From assembly GCA_029961745.1 (NCBI GenBank), contig CP124680.1, positions 5,208,001 through 5,272,000 of the forward strand: a DNA stretch of 64,000 bases. Reading direction: 5' to 3'. Shown here piece by piece: positions 33,896 to 41,726 of the stretch; the first letter of the stretch is position 1; every line of letters begins with the position of its first letter. The translations under genes and the position numbers were made by a program. Under the pieces are notes generated by a model. It was given only the letters and a program-made list of their open reading frames with translations. It did not search any database and was not told the DNA's origin. The stretch comes from Nocardioides sp. L-11A (GTDB lineage: Bacteria; Actinomycetota; Actinomycetes; Propionibacteriales; Nocardioidaceae).

Positions 33896-34489
33896 GTGGT
33901 GATCGAGCAGGGACTGTCCGGATACGCCGCGATCGTGCTGGCCGGCGGCCAGGGCTCCCGTCTCGGCGGCGTCGACAAGGCGTCCATCGAGGTCGACGGC
34001 CGCCCGCTGCTGGAGCACGCCCTCGACGCCGTCATCGACGCGAGCGAGGTGGTCGTGGTGGGGCACCCGGTGCCGACCGAGCGGCCGGTGACCTTCGTCC
34101 GGGAGGAGCCGCGGTTCGGCGGTCCGGCGGCGGGGCTGCTGACCGGGCGCGACCTGCTGCTGCGCAGCTTCCCGACGATCGCGGTGCTCGCGGTCGACAT
34201 GCCGCGCCTCCACTCCGGCACCTTCCGCCGGCTGCACGAGGCGGCGGTGGGCCACGAGGGCGCGGTGCTCGCGGACGCCGACGGCCGCCGCCAGCTGGCC
34301 TTCGTCGTGGAGACCGCCCGCCTGGACGCCGTCCGCCCCGACCACGAGGGCCAGCACGGCCTGTCGGTCCGGGCGCTGCTGGCGCCGCTCGACCTCGTCG
34401 CCGTGGCGCCGGTCGGCGACGAGGCGCGGGACATCGACACCTGGAGCGACCTGCGCGACATCGCCTCCGCCGGACCATCTCTGGACTGA
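33896..34489 (+). CDS. mobA: Molybdenum cofactor guanylyltransferase
   Basis: This 197-residue MobA-type nucleotidyltransferase has the LAGGQGSRLGGVDKASIEVDG signature (residues about 15-35), a PRFGGPAAGL loop and the metal-binding AVDMPRL. It transfers GMP to molybdopterin to make the guanine dinucleotide cofactor for DMSO-reductase-family enzymes. The GTG at 33896 is one of two adjacent GTG codons. The next gene (DUF6457, 56 bp on) is a frequent companion. No molybdoenzyme lies in the window. Confidence 0.88.
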   Translation: MVIEQGLSGYAAIVLAGGQGSRLGGVDKASIEVDGRPLLEHALDAVIDASEVVVVGHPVPTERPVTFVREEPRFGGPAAGLLTGRDLLLRSFPTIAVLAVDMPRLHSGTFRRLHEAAVGHEGAVLADADGRRQLAFVVETARLDAVRPDHEGQHGLSVRALLAPLDLVAVAPVGDEARDIDTWSDLRDIASAGPSLD

Positions 34490-34545
34490 CCCCGGACTGT
34501 CCGAACCCCTTGTCACCGGACGGGCCCCCGTATCACTCTGGTCGG

Positions 34546-34869
34546 GTGAACCTCCATGACTGGATCGACGAGCTGTGCGACGTCCTGGACATCGAGGCCG
34601 AGGCCGACGAGGGCCTGCTGGTCGACCTCGCCGGGATCACCCACGAGAACGTCCACCCCGCTGCCGGATTCGTGACCTCCTTCCTGCTCGGCTTCGCCGC
34701 CGGAGAGCAGGGCGCCGACCCCGACGCCGTCGAGCGGCTCGCCGCGAGGGCGCAGGCCCTCGCCGAGTCGTGGGACCGGCCGGCGGGCGCTCCCGCGGCG
34801 GAGGACGAGGACGTCGACTTCGAGGAGCTGGCGGACGCCGACTACGCCGACGAGGACTCCCTGGTCTGA
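34546..34869 (+). CDS. DUF6457 small acidic protein
   Basis: This 107-residue acidic protein reads LHDWIDELCDVLDIEAEADEGLLVDLA, then HENVHPAAGFVTSFLLGFAAGEQ, the conserved DUF6457 core, and ends in a Glu/Asp-rich tail. DUF6457 occurs next to or fused with MobA in Actinobacteria and is thought to be involved with molybdenum cofactor, though its activity is unknown. The GTG at 34546 has only a weak ribosome site. Confidence 0.8.
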   Translation: MNLHDWIDELCDVLDIEAEADEGLLVDLAGITHENVHPAAGFVTSFLLGFAAGEQGADPDAVERLAARAQALAESWDRPAGAPAAEDEDVDFEELADADYADEDSLV

Positions 34870-34910
34870 GTGGCTGCCGAGCAGTGACCCCCGGCTGACA
34901 GACTGCCTGC

Positions 34911-35888
34911 ATGCGCGCTGTCACCCAGGCCGCCCCGGGCGGGCCCGAGACCCTCGTCGTCACCGAGCTGCCCGACCCCGTGCCGGGTCCGGGCGAGGTG
35001 CTGCTCGACGTGGCCGCGACCGCGGTCAACCGGGCGGACCTGCTGCAGCGGCAGGGCTTCTACCCACCGCCGCCGGGCGCCTCGGATGTGATCGGCCTGG
35101 AGTGCAGCGGCACGGTCGCCGCGCTCGGCGAGGGGGTCACCGCGTGGACCGTGGGCGACCAGGTGTGCGCGCTGCTGGCCGGCGGCGGCTACGCGAGCCG
35201 CGTCGTCGTACCGGAGGGGCAGCTGATGCCCGTCCCCGACGGCATCGACCTGGTGAGCGCGGCCGCCCTGCCCGAGGTCGCCTGCACGGTGTGGTCGAAC
35301 GTCTTCATGGTCGCGGGGCTGCGGCCCGGCGACGTCTTCCTCGTCCACGGCGGCGGTGGCGGGATCGGCACGTTCGCGATCCAGCTGGCCGCGGCCTCCG
35401 GGGCCCGGGTGTTCACGACCGCGGGCAGCGAGGAGAAGCTCGCCCGGTGCCGCGAGCTCGGTGCCGAGGGGGCGATCAACTACCGCGACGAGGACTTCGT
35501 CGCCGTGGTCCGGCAGGCGACGGACGGCACCGGGGCGGACGTCGTGCTCGACAACATGGGAGCCAAGTACCTCGACCGCAACATCGACGCGCTCGCCGAC
35601 GAGGGCCGGCTCGTCATCATCGGCATGCAGGGCGGGGCGAAGGCCGAGCTGAACATCGGCAAGCTGCTCTCGAAGCGGGGCGCCGTCATCGCGACGGCGC
35701 TCCGCACCCGCCCCGTCGAGGCGAAGGCGCGGATCTGCGCGTCGGTCGTCGAGCACGTGTGGCCGCACGTCGCCGACGGCTCGATCCGCCCCGTCGTCTC
35801 GGCCGTGCTCCCCCTCGACGAGGTCGCCGAGGCGCACCGGATGATCGAGTCGGGCGACGCCGTCGGCAAGGTCCTGCTCACCCCCTGA
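34911..35888 (+). CDS. NAD(P)H-quinone oxidoreductase, zinc-free MDR type (PIG3-like)
   Basis: This 325-residue medium-chain reductase has a GroES-like domain (PGGPETLVVTELPDPVPGPGEVL, NRADLLQRQGFYPPPPGAS typical of the PIG3 subfamily) and a Rossmann domain with VHGGGGGIGTFAIQLAAASGA. Catalytic zinc ligands are absent. Enzymes of this type reduce quinones with NADPH. It is last in the rightward mobA-DUF6457 run, and its stop codon abuts a convergent VOC-family gene. Confidence 0.9.
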   Translation: MRAVTQAAPGGPETLVVTELPDPVPGPGEVLLDVAATAVNRADLLQRQGFYPPPPGASDVIGLECSGTVAALGEGVTAWTVGDQVCALLAGGGYASRVVVPEGQLMPVPDGIDLVSAAALPEVACTVWSNVFMVAGLRPGDVFLVHGGGGGIGTFAIQLAAASGARVFTTAGSEEKLARCRELGAEGAINYRDEDFVAVVRQATDGTGADVVLDNMGAKYLDRNIDALADEGRLVIIGMQGGAKAELNIGKLLSKRGAVIATALRTRPVEAKARICASVVEHVWPHVADGSIRPVVSAVLPLDEVAEAHRMIESGDAVGKVLLTP

Positions 35889-36275
35889 TCAGGCGGGCCG
35901 GCTGTCGTCCAGGCACAGGATGTTGTCCTCGCTGTCCTTGAACCAGGCGGCGTGACCCATGCCCGCCATAGCGGCCACGTCGCCGTCCCAGGTCACCCCG
36001 GGCAGGTCGTAGTGCTCGAAGCTCAGCCCGGACGCCCGGAGCTCCTCGACCACCGGGCGGACGTCGGGCACGTGCAGCTGGGCGATGGTGTGCCCGGCCT
36101 TGCCCGCCTCCTGCGTCTCGTAGAGGAAGAAGTCCGTCCCGCCCGTGCGGTAGACCAGCCCGCCCGGGTTCTCGTCGACCGGCTCCAGCCCGAGGGTGTC
36201 GGAGTAGAAGCGTCGGGCGCGGGTCAGGTCGGCGGCCGGGATGTTCGCGGTGACGGTGCAGCCCTCCAGCAGCAT
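35889..36275 (-). CDS. VOC-superfamily (glyoxalase-like) protein
   Basis: This 128-residue protein has paired beta-alpha-beta-beta-beta modules (NIPAADLTRARRFYSDTLGLEP at the start, YDLPGVTWDGDVAAMAGMGHAAWFKDSEDNILCL at the end) typical of the glyoxalase/bleomycin-resistance fold. Metal ligands are not obvious as a full set, so the activity cannot be stated. The ATG at 36275 is used. It lies 13 bp downstream of the ABM-like gene on the same strand and directly abuts the facing oxidoreductase gene. Confidence 0.8.
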   Translation of the reverse strand: MLLEGCTVTANIPAADLTRARRFYSDTLGLEPVDENPGGLVYRTGGTDFFLYETQEAGKAGHTIAQLHVPDVRPVVEELRASGLSFEHYDLPGVTWDGDVAAMAGMGHAAWFKDSEDNILCLDDSRPA

Positions 36276-36288
36276 CGGACGGCCCTCC

Positions 36289-36879
36289 TCACGCGCTCTG
36301 GAAGCGCGGATGGTGGAGGTCGTGGAAGGTGGCTCCGCGCAGGGCGTACTCCAGCTCCCGGCGTACGTCGGCGGGCGGCTCGACCCGTTCGCCCTCCCGC
36401 GCCGCCTCCTCCGAGGTGAAGGCGACCGTCTCGACGAAGGAGCCGTCGGGCTCGATCGCCAGGGTCCCGCCGACGATCTCCGGGCGTGCCTCGTGCAGCG
36501 CGGTGGTGTCCGCCAGCATCGCCTTGAGGCGACCGGGGTCGTCGACCCGGCCCGTGATGATCTGCACGAAGCCGGCTTCGTCGGAGCCGCCGTCGAGGAA
36601 CAGGGTGACGTCGTCGCAGTCGTGGAACACGGGCGGGCCGTCCATCAGCTCACCGAACCGCTCGGCCCACGCACTCTGCTCGGGACGGTCCGAGTTGGCC
36701 ATCGCGGCGTCGCGTGAGGCGAAGCGGACGACCGCGACCAGTTGGTCGTCGTCGGTGAAGCCATAGGTGCCGCCCAGCCAGCCGGCCGCGCCGGGCGCCA
36801 GGTCGCGGCGCCACTCGTCGAGCAGTGCGTGGGCCTCGTCCTGCCGGGTGCAGGGGCCCTGGATCATCTGGATGAACAT
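36289..36879 (-). CDS. Protein of two ABM-like (dimeric alpha-beta barrel) repeats
   Basis: This 196-residue protein seems to be a tandem of two ferredoxin-like domains. MFIQMIQGPCTRQDEAHALLDEWRR begins the first, and FVQIITGRVDDPGRLKAMLADT (about 103-124) the second, which repeats the same pattern. This suggests an internal duplication of an antibiotic-biosynthesis-monooxygenase-type fold. No function is assignable. The ATG at 36879 follows a strong GAGGAGGC. It is probably co-transcribed with the VOC-family gene. Confidence 0.75.
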   Translation of the reverse strand: MFIQMIQGPCTRQDEAHALLDEWRRDLAPGAAGWLGGTYGFTDDDQLVAVVRFASRDAAMANSDRPEQSAWAERFGELMDGPPVFHDCDDVTLFLDGGSDEAGFVQIITGRVDDPGRLKAMLADTTALHEARPEIVGGTLAIEPDGSFVETVAFTSEEAAREGERVEPPADVRRELEYALRGATFHDLHHPRFQSA

Positions 36880-36914
36880 GTGCTGCCTCCTCGGTCATCG
36901 ATCCGTCGCGGATG

Positions 36915-36949
36915 TCGTCGTGCTGTTGTCGTGCTGTCGTCGTGCTGTC
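36915..36949. repeat. Short tandem repeat TCGTCGTGCTGT
   Basis: About three imperfect 12-bp units (TCGTCGTGCTGT / TGTCGTGCTGT) lie between divergent genes, upstream of the ABM-like gene. This is a simple low-complexity repeat with no evident binding function. Confidence 0.6.
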
Positions 36950-37089
36950 CACGGGACCGGTCGAGGCAGGTCACACCGGGCCCCGGCCGGGCCCCGCTCG
37001 CAACCTACGCCCGCCCGGCGCCGGCGCCATCACCCAAACGGGGGGATCGTCGCGCCGGATGGGCGCGGGCGTGCCGGTAGGTTGGGGGC

Positions 37090-37716
37090 ATGAGCGAGAA
37101 CGCCTCCGGGAGCGAAGAGCAGATCGTCGTCATCGGACCCGACGGCCAGCCGATCGGCACCGTCCCCGCGTCCGCCGTCGAGCAGGCCGAGGCCTCCGGC
37201 GACGACCGCGACGACGACGGCGAGCGCGCGCTGACCGACCTGGTCGAGCAGCCGGCCAAGGTGATGCGGATCGGCAGCATGATCCGCCAGCTCCTCGAGG
37301 AGGTGAAGGCCGCCCCACTCGACGAGGCGAGCCGGAGCCGTCTCGCCGACATCCACCGCTCCTCGATCGCCGAGCTCGAGCAGGGCCTGGCGCCCGAGCT
37401 GGTGGAGGAGCTGGAGCGGCTCTCGCTGCCGTTCTCCGAGAACGCCACCCCCTCGGAGTCGGAGCTGCGGATCGCCCAGGCGCAGCTGGTCGGCTGGCTC
37501 GAGGGCCTCTTCCACGGCATCCAGACCGCGATCTACGCCCAGCAGATGGCCGCGCGGGCGCAGTTCGAGCAGATCCGTCGCGCCCTGCCGCCCGGCATGA
37601 GCCTCGGCGGCCCGGGCGGTCCCGGCGGCGCACCGGGCGCCCACCCGCAGGAGCAGAGTGCACCGGACCAGCAGGGCGGCGACCCGTCGTCGTCCTCCGG
37701 CGGGATGTACCTCTGA
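37090..37716 (+). CDS. bpa: Bacterial proteasome activator Bpa (PafE)
   Basis: This 208-residue protein belongs to the DUF2587/Bpa family. It has an acidic N-terminus, a four-helix bundle (about residues 50-175: LVEQPAKVMRIGSMIRQLLEEVKAAPLDE, SIAELEQGLAPELVEELERL, ESELRIAQAQLVGWLEGLFHGIQTAI), a Gly/Pro-rich tail and the C-terminal tetrapeptide GMYL. In mycobacteria Bpa forms a dodecameric ring, docks on the 20S proteasome through a C-terminal GQYL motif and feeds unfolded or heat-shock substrates without ATP. Here Gln is replaced by Met while the Tyr-Leu end is kept. It implies a proteasome elsewhere in the genome. Confidence 0.93.
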   Translation: MSENASGSEEQIVVIGPDGQPIGTVPASAVEQAEASGDDRDDDGERALTDLVEQPAKVMRIGSMIRQLLEEVKAAPLDEASRSRLADIHRSSIAELEQGLAPELVEELERLSLPFSENATPSESELRIAQAQLVGWLEGLFHGIQTAIYAQQMAARAQFEQIRRALPPGMSLGGPGGPGGAPGAHPQEQSAPDQQGGDPSSSSGGMYL

Positions 37717-37725
37717 GCCGACGAC

Positions 37726-38397
37726 CTAGGGACGGCGGCGGCCCAGGCGGGAGACCAGCAGCAGGCCGAGGAGGCCGATCAGGCTGATCGCCCCGCCCGA
37801 TGCGAGCACCCGCCCGATCTGCGGCGGGTCGCCCAGCGGCTCGTCGGGCTGGTGGAAGGTCACCGGGACCGGCTGCGGCTCCGGCGCGGGCGGCGGCTCG
37901 ACGGAGGCGAGATAGGCCTTGAGCGTCGCCGCGATCTTCGGCGTCAGGCCACCGGGCAGCAGCACCGTGCCGCCGCACGCGTCGGCCACGATCCCCTCGG
38001 CGGTGTCACGGGTGAAGAAGAGGTACGCCGACCCCTGCGCCACGCCGGGCTGCGCGCCGACCGGCCAGTCGACGATGACCGTCGCCGGCTGGTCCTTGGC
38101 GACGTCGCCGCGCCAGGTCCGCTGCACGGCGACGACATAGGAGACCCGACCCGAGCCGGCCGTCGGCGTGGCGACGTCGACCCGGCCGACGAAGACGTCG
38201 TTCGAGGCGGCCGCGCGCTGATCGACGGCGACCTCGTCGGTGAGGTCGACCGGAGGGCACTCGGCGGGCAGTCCGCCCACCGCGCCCACGACCCGTGCGG
38301 CGCCGGCCGCTCCCGGGAAGCCCGCAGCGACACCCGGCAGGGCGACCAGGAGCACGGTCGCCGCGAGCAGGGCAGCACGGCGCAGACGGGGGGTCAC
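37726..38397 (-). CDS. Secreted or membrane-anchored hypothetical protein
   Basis: This 223-residue protein has a signal peptide (residues 1-32, LLAATVLLVALPGVAAG), an extracytoplasmic domain with paired cysteines (ECPPVDL and DACGG) and a C-terminal membrane helix (ISLIGLLGLLLVS) with an Arg-rich stop. VFVGRVDVATPTAGSGRVSYVVAVQRTWRGDVA resembles the TIMP/netrin-like OB-fold proteins of Actinobacteria (NDVFVGRV...VWRG pattern), but this is tentative. The GTG at 38397 overlaps the HAD gene stop (GTGA). Confidence 0.75.
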   Translation of the reverse strand: MTPRLRRAALLAATVLLVALPGVAAGFPGAAGAARVVGAVGGLPAECPPVDLTDEVAVDQRAAASNDVFVGRVDVATPTAGSGRVSYVVAVQRTWRGDVAKDQPATVIVDWPVGAQPGVAQGSAYLFFTRDTAEGIVADACGGTVLLPGGLTPKIAATLKAYLASVEPPPAPEPQPVPVTFHQPDEPLGDPPQIGRVLASGGAISLIGLLGLLLVSRLGRRRP

Positions 38398-39257
38398 CCC
38401 TCCATCCCACCAGATCCGGGGACGGGGAACCAGCGGCCGATCTCGACGGCCGCGCCGTCCTCGTCGACGGAGTCGGTCACCGCATCGGCGACCGCCTTCA
38501 CCTCGTCGACGGCCTGGCCCATGGCCACGCCGCGGCCCGCCCACTGCAGCATCTCGATGTCGTTGCGGCCGTCGCCGATCGCGAGCACGTCGCCCCGGTC
38601 GATGCCGAGCTGTTGGGCGACGTACTCGAGGCCGGACGCCTTGGAGACCCCGACCGGCGCCAGGTCGAGCCAGGCGGTCCAGCCGACGATGTAGTCGGTG
38701 CCGTGCAGACCGAGATTGGCCGCGAGCGCGACGAAGTCCTCGGCCGTGGCCTTCGGGTCGCGGATGATCACACGGCTGACCGGCTCGGCGACCATGTCCT
38801 CGACGGCGGCCACGATCGTCGTACCGCCGAGCTCGCCCTCGGGGAAGGCACCCGAGACCCGGTAGCCGACCCCGCGCTCCTCGACCGCGACGAGGGCCTC
38901 CGGGTGCTGGGCGAGGACGGCGGCGACCGCCGGGCGGGCGTCGAAGGTGACCTCGTGGACCACCTCGGCGGGCGGGTAGCGCAGCACGACCGCGCCGTTG
39001 GCGGCGACGATCCACAGCTTCTCGCCGTGGCCGTGGAGGTCGAGCTTGTCGGCGACGACCGTCATGTTGTGGGGGGCGCGCCCCGACGAGAGCACGATGT
39101 GCCCGCCCGAGTCGAGGACCCGCTGGACCGCGTCGTGCACCGCCGGCGTGACCTCCTCGTGGCTCATCCCGAGGCCCGCCACCCACTTGAGCAGGGTGCC
39201 GTCGATGTCGAGCGCGACGAGGCGGGGCTGCCAGCCGGGCTGACCCGGATCGGTCAT
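38394..39257 (-). CDS. HAD-superfamily hydrolase, Cof type
   Basis: This 287-residue phosphatase has motif [14 protein letters not shown] (Asp nucleophile at about 17), motif [10 protein letters not shown], a conserved Lys in the cap region, and motif [15 protein letters not shown]. Cof-type HAD enzymes dephosphorylate sugar phosphates, nucleotides or cofactors such as pyridoxal phosphate. The ATG at 39257 overlaps the SerRS stop by 4 bp, so serS-HAD-secreted protein form a coupled operon. Substrate cannot be read from sequence. Confidence 0.9.
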   Translation of the reverse strand: MTDPGQPGWQPRLVALDIDGTLLKWVAGLGMSHEEVTPAVHDAVQRVLDSGGHIVLSSGRAPHNMTVVADKLDLHGHGEKLWIVAANGAVVLRYPPAEVVHEVTFDARPAVAAVLAQHPEALVAVEERGVGYRVSGAFPEGELGGTTIVAAVEDMVAEPVSRVIIRDPKATAEDFVALAANLGLHGTDYIVGWTAWLDLAPVGVSKASGLEYVAQQLGIDRGDVLAIGDGRNDIEMLQWAGRGVAMGQAVDEVKAVADAVTDSVDEDGAAVEIGRWFPVPGSGGMEG

Positions 39258-40534
39258 CGGGTCACCGGCTCGAGCACCTCGAGGCCGCCGAGATAGGGCC
39301 GCAGCGCCGCCGGGACCCGGACCGACCCGTCGGCCTGCTGGTGGGTCTCGAGGACGGCGACGATCGCGCGGGTGATCGCGGTCAGCGTGCCGTTGAGCGT
39401 GGCGATCGGACCCGTCCTCTCGCCGAACCGGCCACGGGTGTCGAGGCGCCGGGTCTGGAAGTCGGTGCAGTTGGACGTCGAGGTCAGCTCGCGGTACTTG
39501 CCCTGGGTCGGGATCCACGCCTCGCAGTCGAACTTGCGGATCGCGCTGCCGCCCAGGTCACCCGCGGCGATGTCGACGACGCGGTAGGCCAGCTCGAGCT
39601 TGTCGAGGAACTCCTTCTCCCACGCGAGCAGCCGCTGATGCTCGGCCGCGGCGTCCTCGAGCGTGGCGTAGACGAACATCTCGACCTTGTCGAACCAGTG
39701 GACCCGGATGATCCCCTTGGTGTCCTTGCCGTGCGAGCCGGCCTCCTTGCGGAAGCAGGGGCTGAAGCTCGCGTAGCGGCGGGGCAGGCTGTCGGCGTCG
39801 AGGATCTCCTGGGAGTGGTACGCCGCCATCGGCACCTCCGAGGTGCCGACGAGGTAGAGGTCCTCGCCCTCGATCCGGTAGATGTCCTCGCCGCCGCCCT
39901 GGTCGAGGTAGCCGGTGCCCTCCATCGCCTCGGTGCGGACCAGCGACGGTGCGATCACCTGGGTGAAGCCCGCGCCGCGTGCCTGCTCCATCGCCAGGTT
40001 GACCAGCGCCAGCTCGAGCTGGGCGCCGACGCCGGTGAGGAAGTAGAACCGGCTCCCGCTGACCTTCGCGCCGCGCTCGAGGTCGATCGCGCCCAGCATC
40101 CGGCCGAGCTCGATGTGGTCGCGGGGCTCGAAGCCCTCGGCGGCGAAGTCACGCGGCGTACCGATCTCCTCGAGGACCACGAAGTCGTCCTCGCCGCCCG
40201 CGGGGGTCTCGTCGGAGACCACGTTGGGGATCGCCTTGAGCGCCGTCGTCCAGGCCTCGTCGGCCGCGGTCTGCGCCGCCTCGAGGTCCTTGACCTCGGC
40301 CGCGAGCTGCTTGACCTGGGCCAGCAGCGCCTGCTTCTCGTCGCCACTCGCCTGCGCGACCTGCTTGCCGAAGGTCTTCTGCGCCGAGCGCTTCTCCTCG
40401 AAGGCGGCGATGGCGGCACGGCGGGCGGTGTCGGCGGCGAGTGCGCGGTCGACCACGTCGGGAGAGCCCCCGCGCTTGGCCTGCGAGGCGCGGATGCGGT
40501 CGGGCTCGTCGCGGAGGAGGCGGGGGTCGATCAT
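39254..40534 (-). CDS. serS: Seryl-tRNA synthetase
   Basis: This 426-residue class II aminoacyl-tRNA synthetase starts [22 protein letters not shown] and has the N-terminal coiled-coil arm (about 30-105). It then shows motif 2 ([20 protein letters not shown]) and motif 3 ([18 protein letters not shown]). It charges tRNA-Ser, two of whose genes lie 9 kb away. Length is normal. The 178-bp upstream gap contains three perfect palindromes; no T-box or other leader was recognised. Confidence 0.97.
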   Translation of the reverse strand: MIDPRLLRDEPDRIRASQAKRGGSPDVVDRALAADTARRAAIAAFEEKRSAQKTFGKQVAQASGDEKQALLAQVKQLAAEVKDLEAAQTAADEAWTTALKAIPNVVSDETPAGGEDDFVVLEEIGTPRDFAAEGFEPRDHIELGRMLGAIDLERGAKVSGSRFYFLTGVGAQLELALVNLAMEQARGAGFTQVIAPSLVRTEAMEGTGYLDQGGGEDIYRIEGEDLYLVGTSEVPMAAYHSQEILDADSLPRRYASFSPCFRKEAGSHGKDTKGIIRVHWFDKVEMFVYATLEDAAAEHQRLLAWEKEFLDKLELAYRVVDIAAGDLGGSAIRKFDCEAWIPTQGKYRELTSTSNCTDFQTRRLDTRGRFGERTGPIATLNGTLTAITRAIVAVLETHQQADGSVRVPAALRPYLGGLEVLEPVTR

Positions 40535-40598
40535 GCGGCTCAGGCTAGCCGTCGGGGCCTATGTGCCGTGCATCGGTTTCGTCGGCGATGCGGCGGCG

Positions 40599-40710
40599 GA
40601 ACAACCGGTCGACCGGTTGTTCTGTCACTTGTCGGGCGTTGCAACGCCCGACAAGTGACAGAAACGCGCGACAAGTGCAGGAATCGCCGGTCGACCGGCG
40701 ATTCCTGCAC
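40599..40710. repeat. Three consecutive perfect palindromes
   Basis: Three dyads fill the gap between the aldo/keto reductase stop and serS. P1 at 40599-40622 (24 bp, core ACCGGTCGACCGGT). P2 at 40620-40663 (44 bp, core GGGCGTTGCAACGCCC). P3 at 40675-40710 (36 bp, core CCGGTCGACCGG). P1 and P2 share bases, so they form competing hairpins. P1 and P3 have the same CCGGTCGACCGG centre. ACAAGTG(C)AG recurs beside P2 and P3. They probably terminate the reductase transcript, but the symmetry is far beyond need. Confidence 0.9.
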
Positions 40711-40712
40711 CC

Positions 40713-41726
40713 TCAGTACAACGCGATGGGAGCAGGAGCAGGGAAGAGCAGGTCCAGCTCGGCCAGATCCTCGGCGGTGGGGATCCAGGCGTCGGCGGAC
40801 GCATTGGCCGCGACCTGCTCGGTCGAGGTGGCGCCCGCGATGACCGACGCGACGGGCGACTGGGCGAGCAGCCAGCCGATGGCGACCGTGACCTCCGAGA
40901 TCCCCCGGGCGGCGGCGAACGCCGAGTACGCGCGGAGGGTCGGCGACACCGCGTCCTCCAGCAGGTGCTTGCGGGTGCGGGCCAACCGGGTGCCCTCGGG
41001 CGCGCTGCCGGAGGCGTACTTCCCGGTGAGCAGCCCGTTGGCCAGCGGGAAGTAGGGCAGGACGCCGATCCCGAACGCACGGGCGGCGGGCAGCACCTCG
41101 AGCTCCGCACGCCGGTCGGTGAGGTTGTAGTGGTTCTGGGCGGACACGAAGCGCTCGATGCCGAGCTCGCGCGCGACGTACTCCGCCTGGGCGATCTGCC
41201 AGCCGGCCCGGTTCGAGTGCCCGAGGTAGCGCACCTTGCCCTCGCGGACCAGGTCGTCGAGGGCGGCCATCGTCTCCTCGATCGGGGTACGCGGGTCGGG
41301 GGTGTGGAACTGGTAGAGGTCGATCCAGTCCGTGCCGAGGCGCCGCAGCGAGGCCTCGACGGCGGTGCGGATGTAGCGGCGGGAGCCGCGAGCACCGAAG
41401 TCCGGCCCGTTGACCCCGCCCATGTCCATGCCGAACTTCGTGGCGACGATCACCTCGGAGCGGCGGGCGCCCAGCGCCCGGCCGAGCCGCTCCTCGGCGA
41501 GACCCGGCGTGGCGCCGTACGTGTCGGCGACGTCGAACAGGGTGATCCCGGCGTCGAGCGAGGCGCCCACCACGCGATCGCTCCCCTCCTGCGACTCGGT
41601 GGCGGCGCCCGGGCGGCCGAGGTTGTTGCAACCGAGGCCGACGCGGGAGACGACGAGACCCGAGCGGCCCAGGGTCGCGGCGGACGGTGTCGTGGAGGAC
41701 GGTGTCGTGGAGGAGGGCGCGGTCAT
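40713..41726 (-). CDS. Aldo/keto reductase
   Basis: This 337-residue TIM-barrel NADPH oxidoreductase begins its conserved part at LGRSGLVVSRVGLGCNNLGRPG. It carries the Asp/Tyr pair of the active site (FDVADTYGATPGLAEERLG), the Lys in VIVATKFGM and the His in LYQFHTPD, plus a C-terminal NADPH phosphate-binding segment (VIAGATSTEQVAAN). It should reduce small aldehydes or ketones. The N-terminus has a TPSSTTPSS-type tract from a short DNA duplication. Its ATG at 41726 overlaps by two bases the start of the divergent PAP2-kinase gene. Confidence 0.9.
   Translation of the reverse strand: MTAPSSTTPSSTTPSAATLGRSGLVVSRVGLGCNNLGRPGAATESQEGSDRVVGASLDAGITLFDVADTYGATPGLAEERLGRALGARRSEVIVATKFGMDMGGVNGPDFGARGSRRYIRTAVEASLRRLGTDWIDLYQFHTPDPRTPIEETMAALDDLVREGKVRYLGHSNRAGWQIAQAEYVARELGIERFVSAQNHYNLTDRRAELEVLPAARAFGIGVLPYFPLANGLLTGKYASGSAPEGTRLARTRKHLLEDAVSPTLRAYSAFAAARGISEVTVAIGWLLAQSPVASVIAGATSTEQVAANASADAWIPTAEDLAELDLLFPAPAPIALY

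Noticed and set aside
36650..36952. Leftward 100-codon frame upstream of the ABM-like gene
   Set aside because: It overlaps most of the N-terminal half of a better supported gene in another frame and covers the 12-bp tandem repeat.
40599..40710. CRISPR-like repeat array
   Set aside because: The three palindromes differ in sequence and length and have no spacers of constant size; no cas genes are present.
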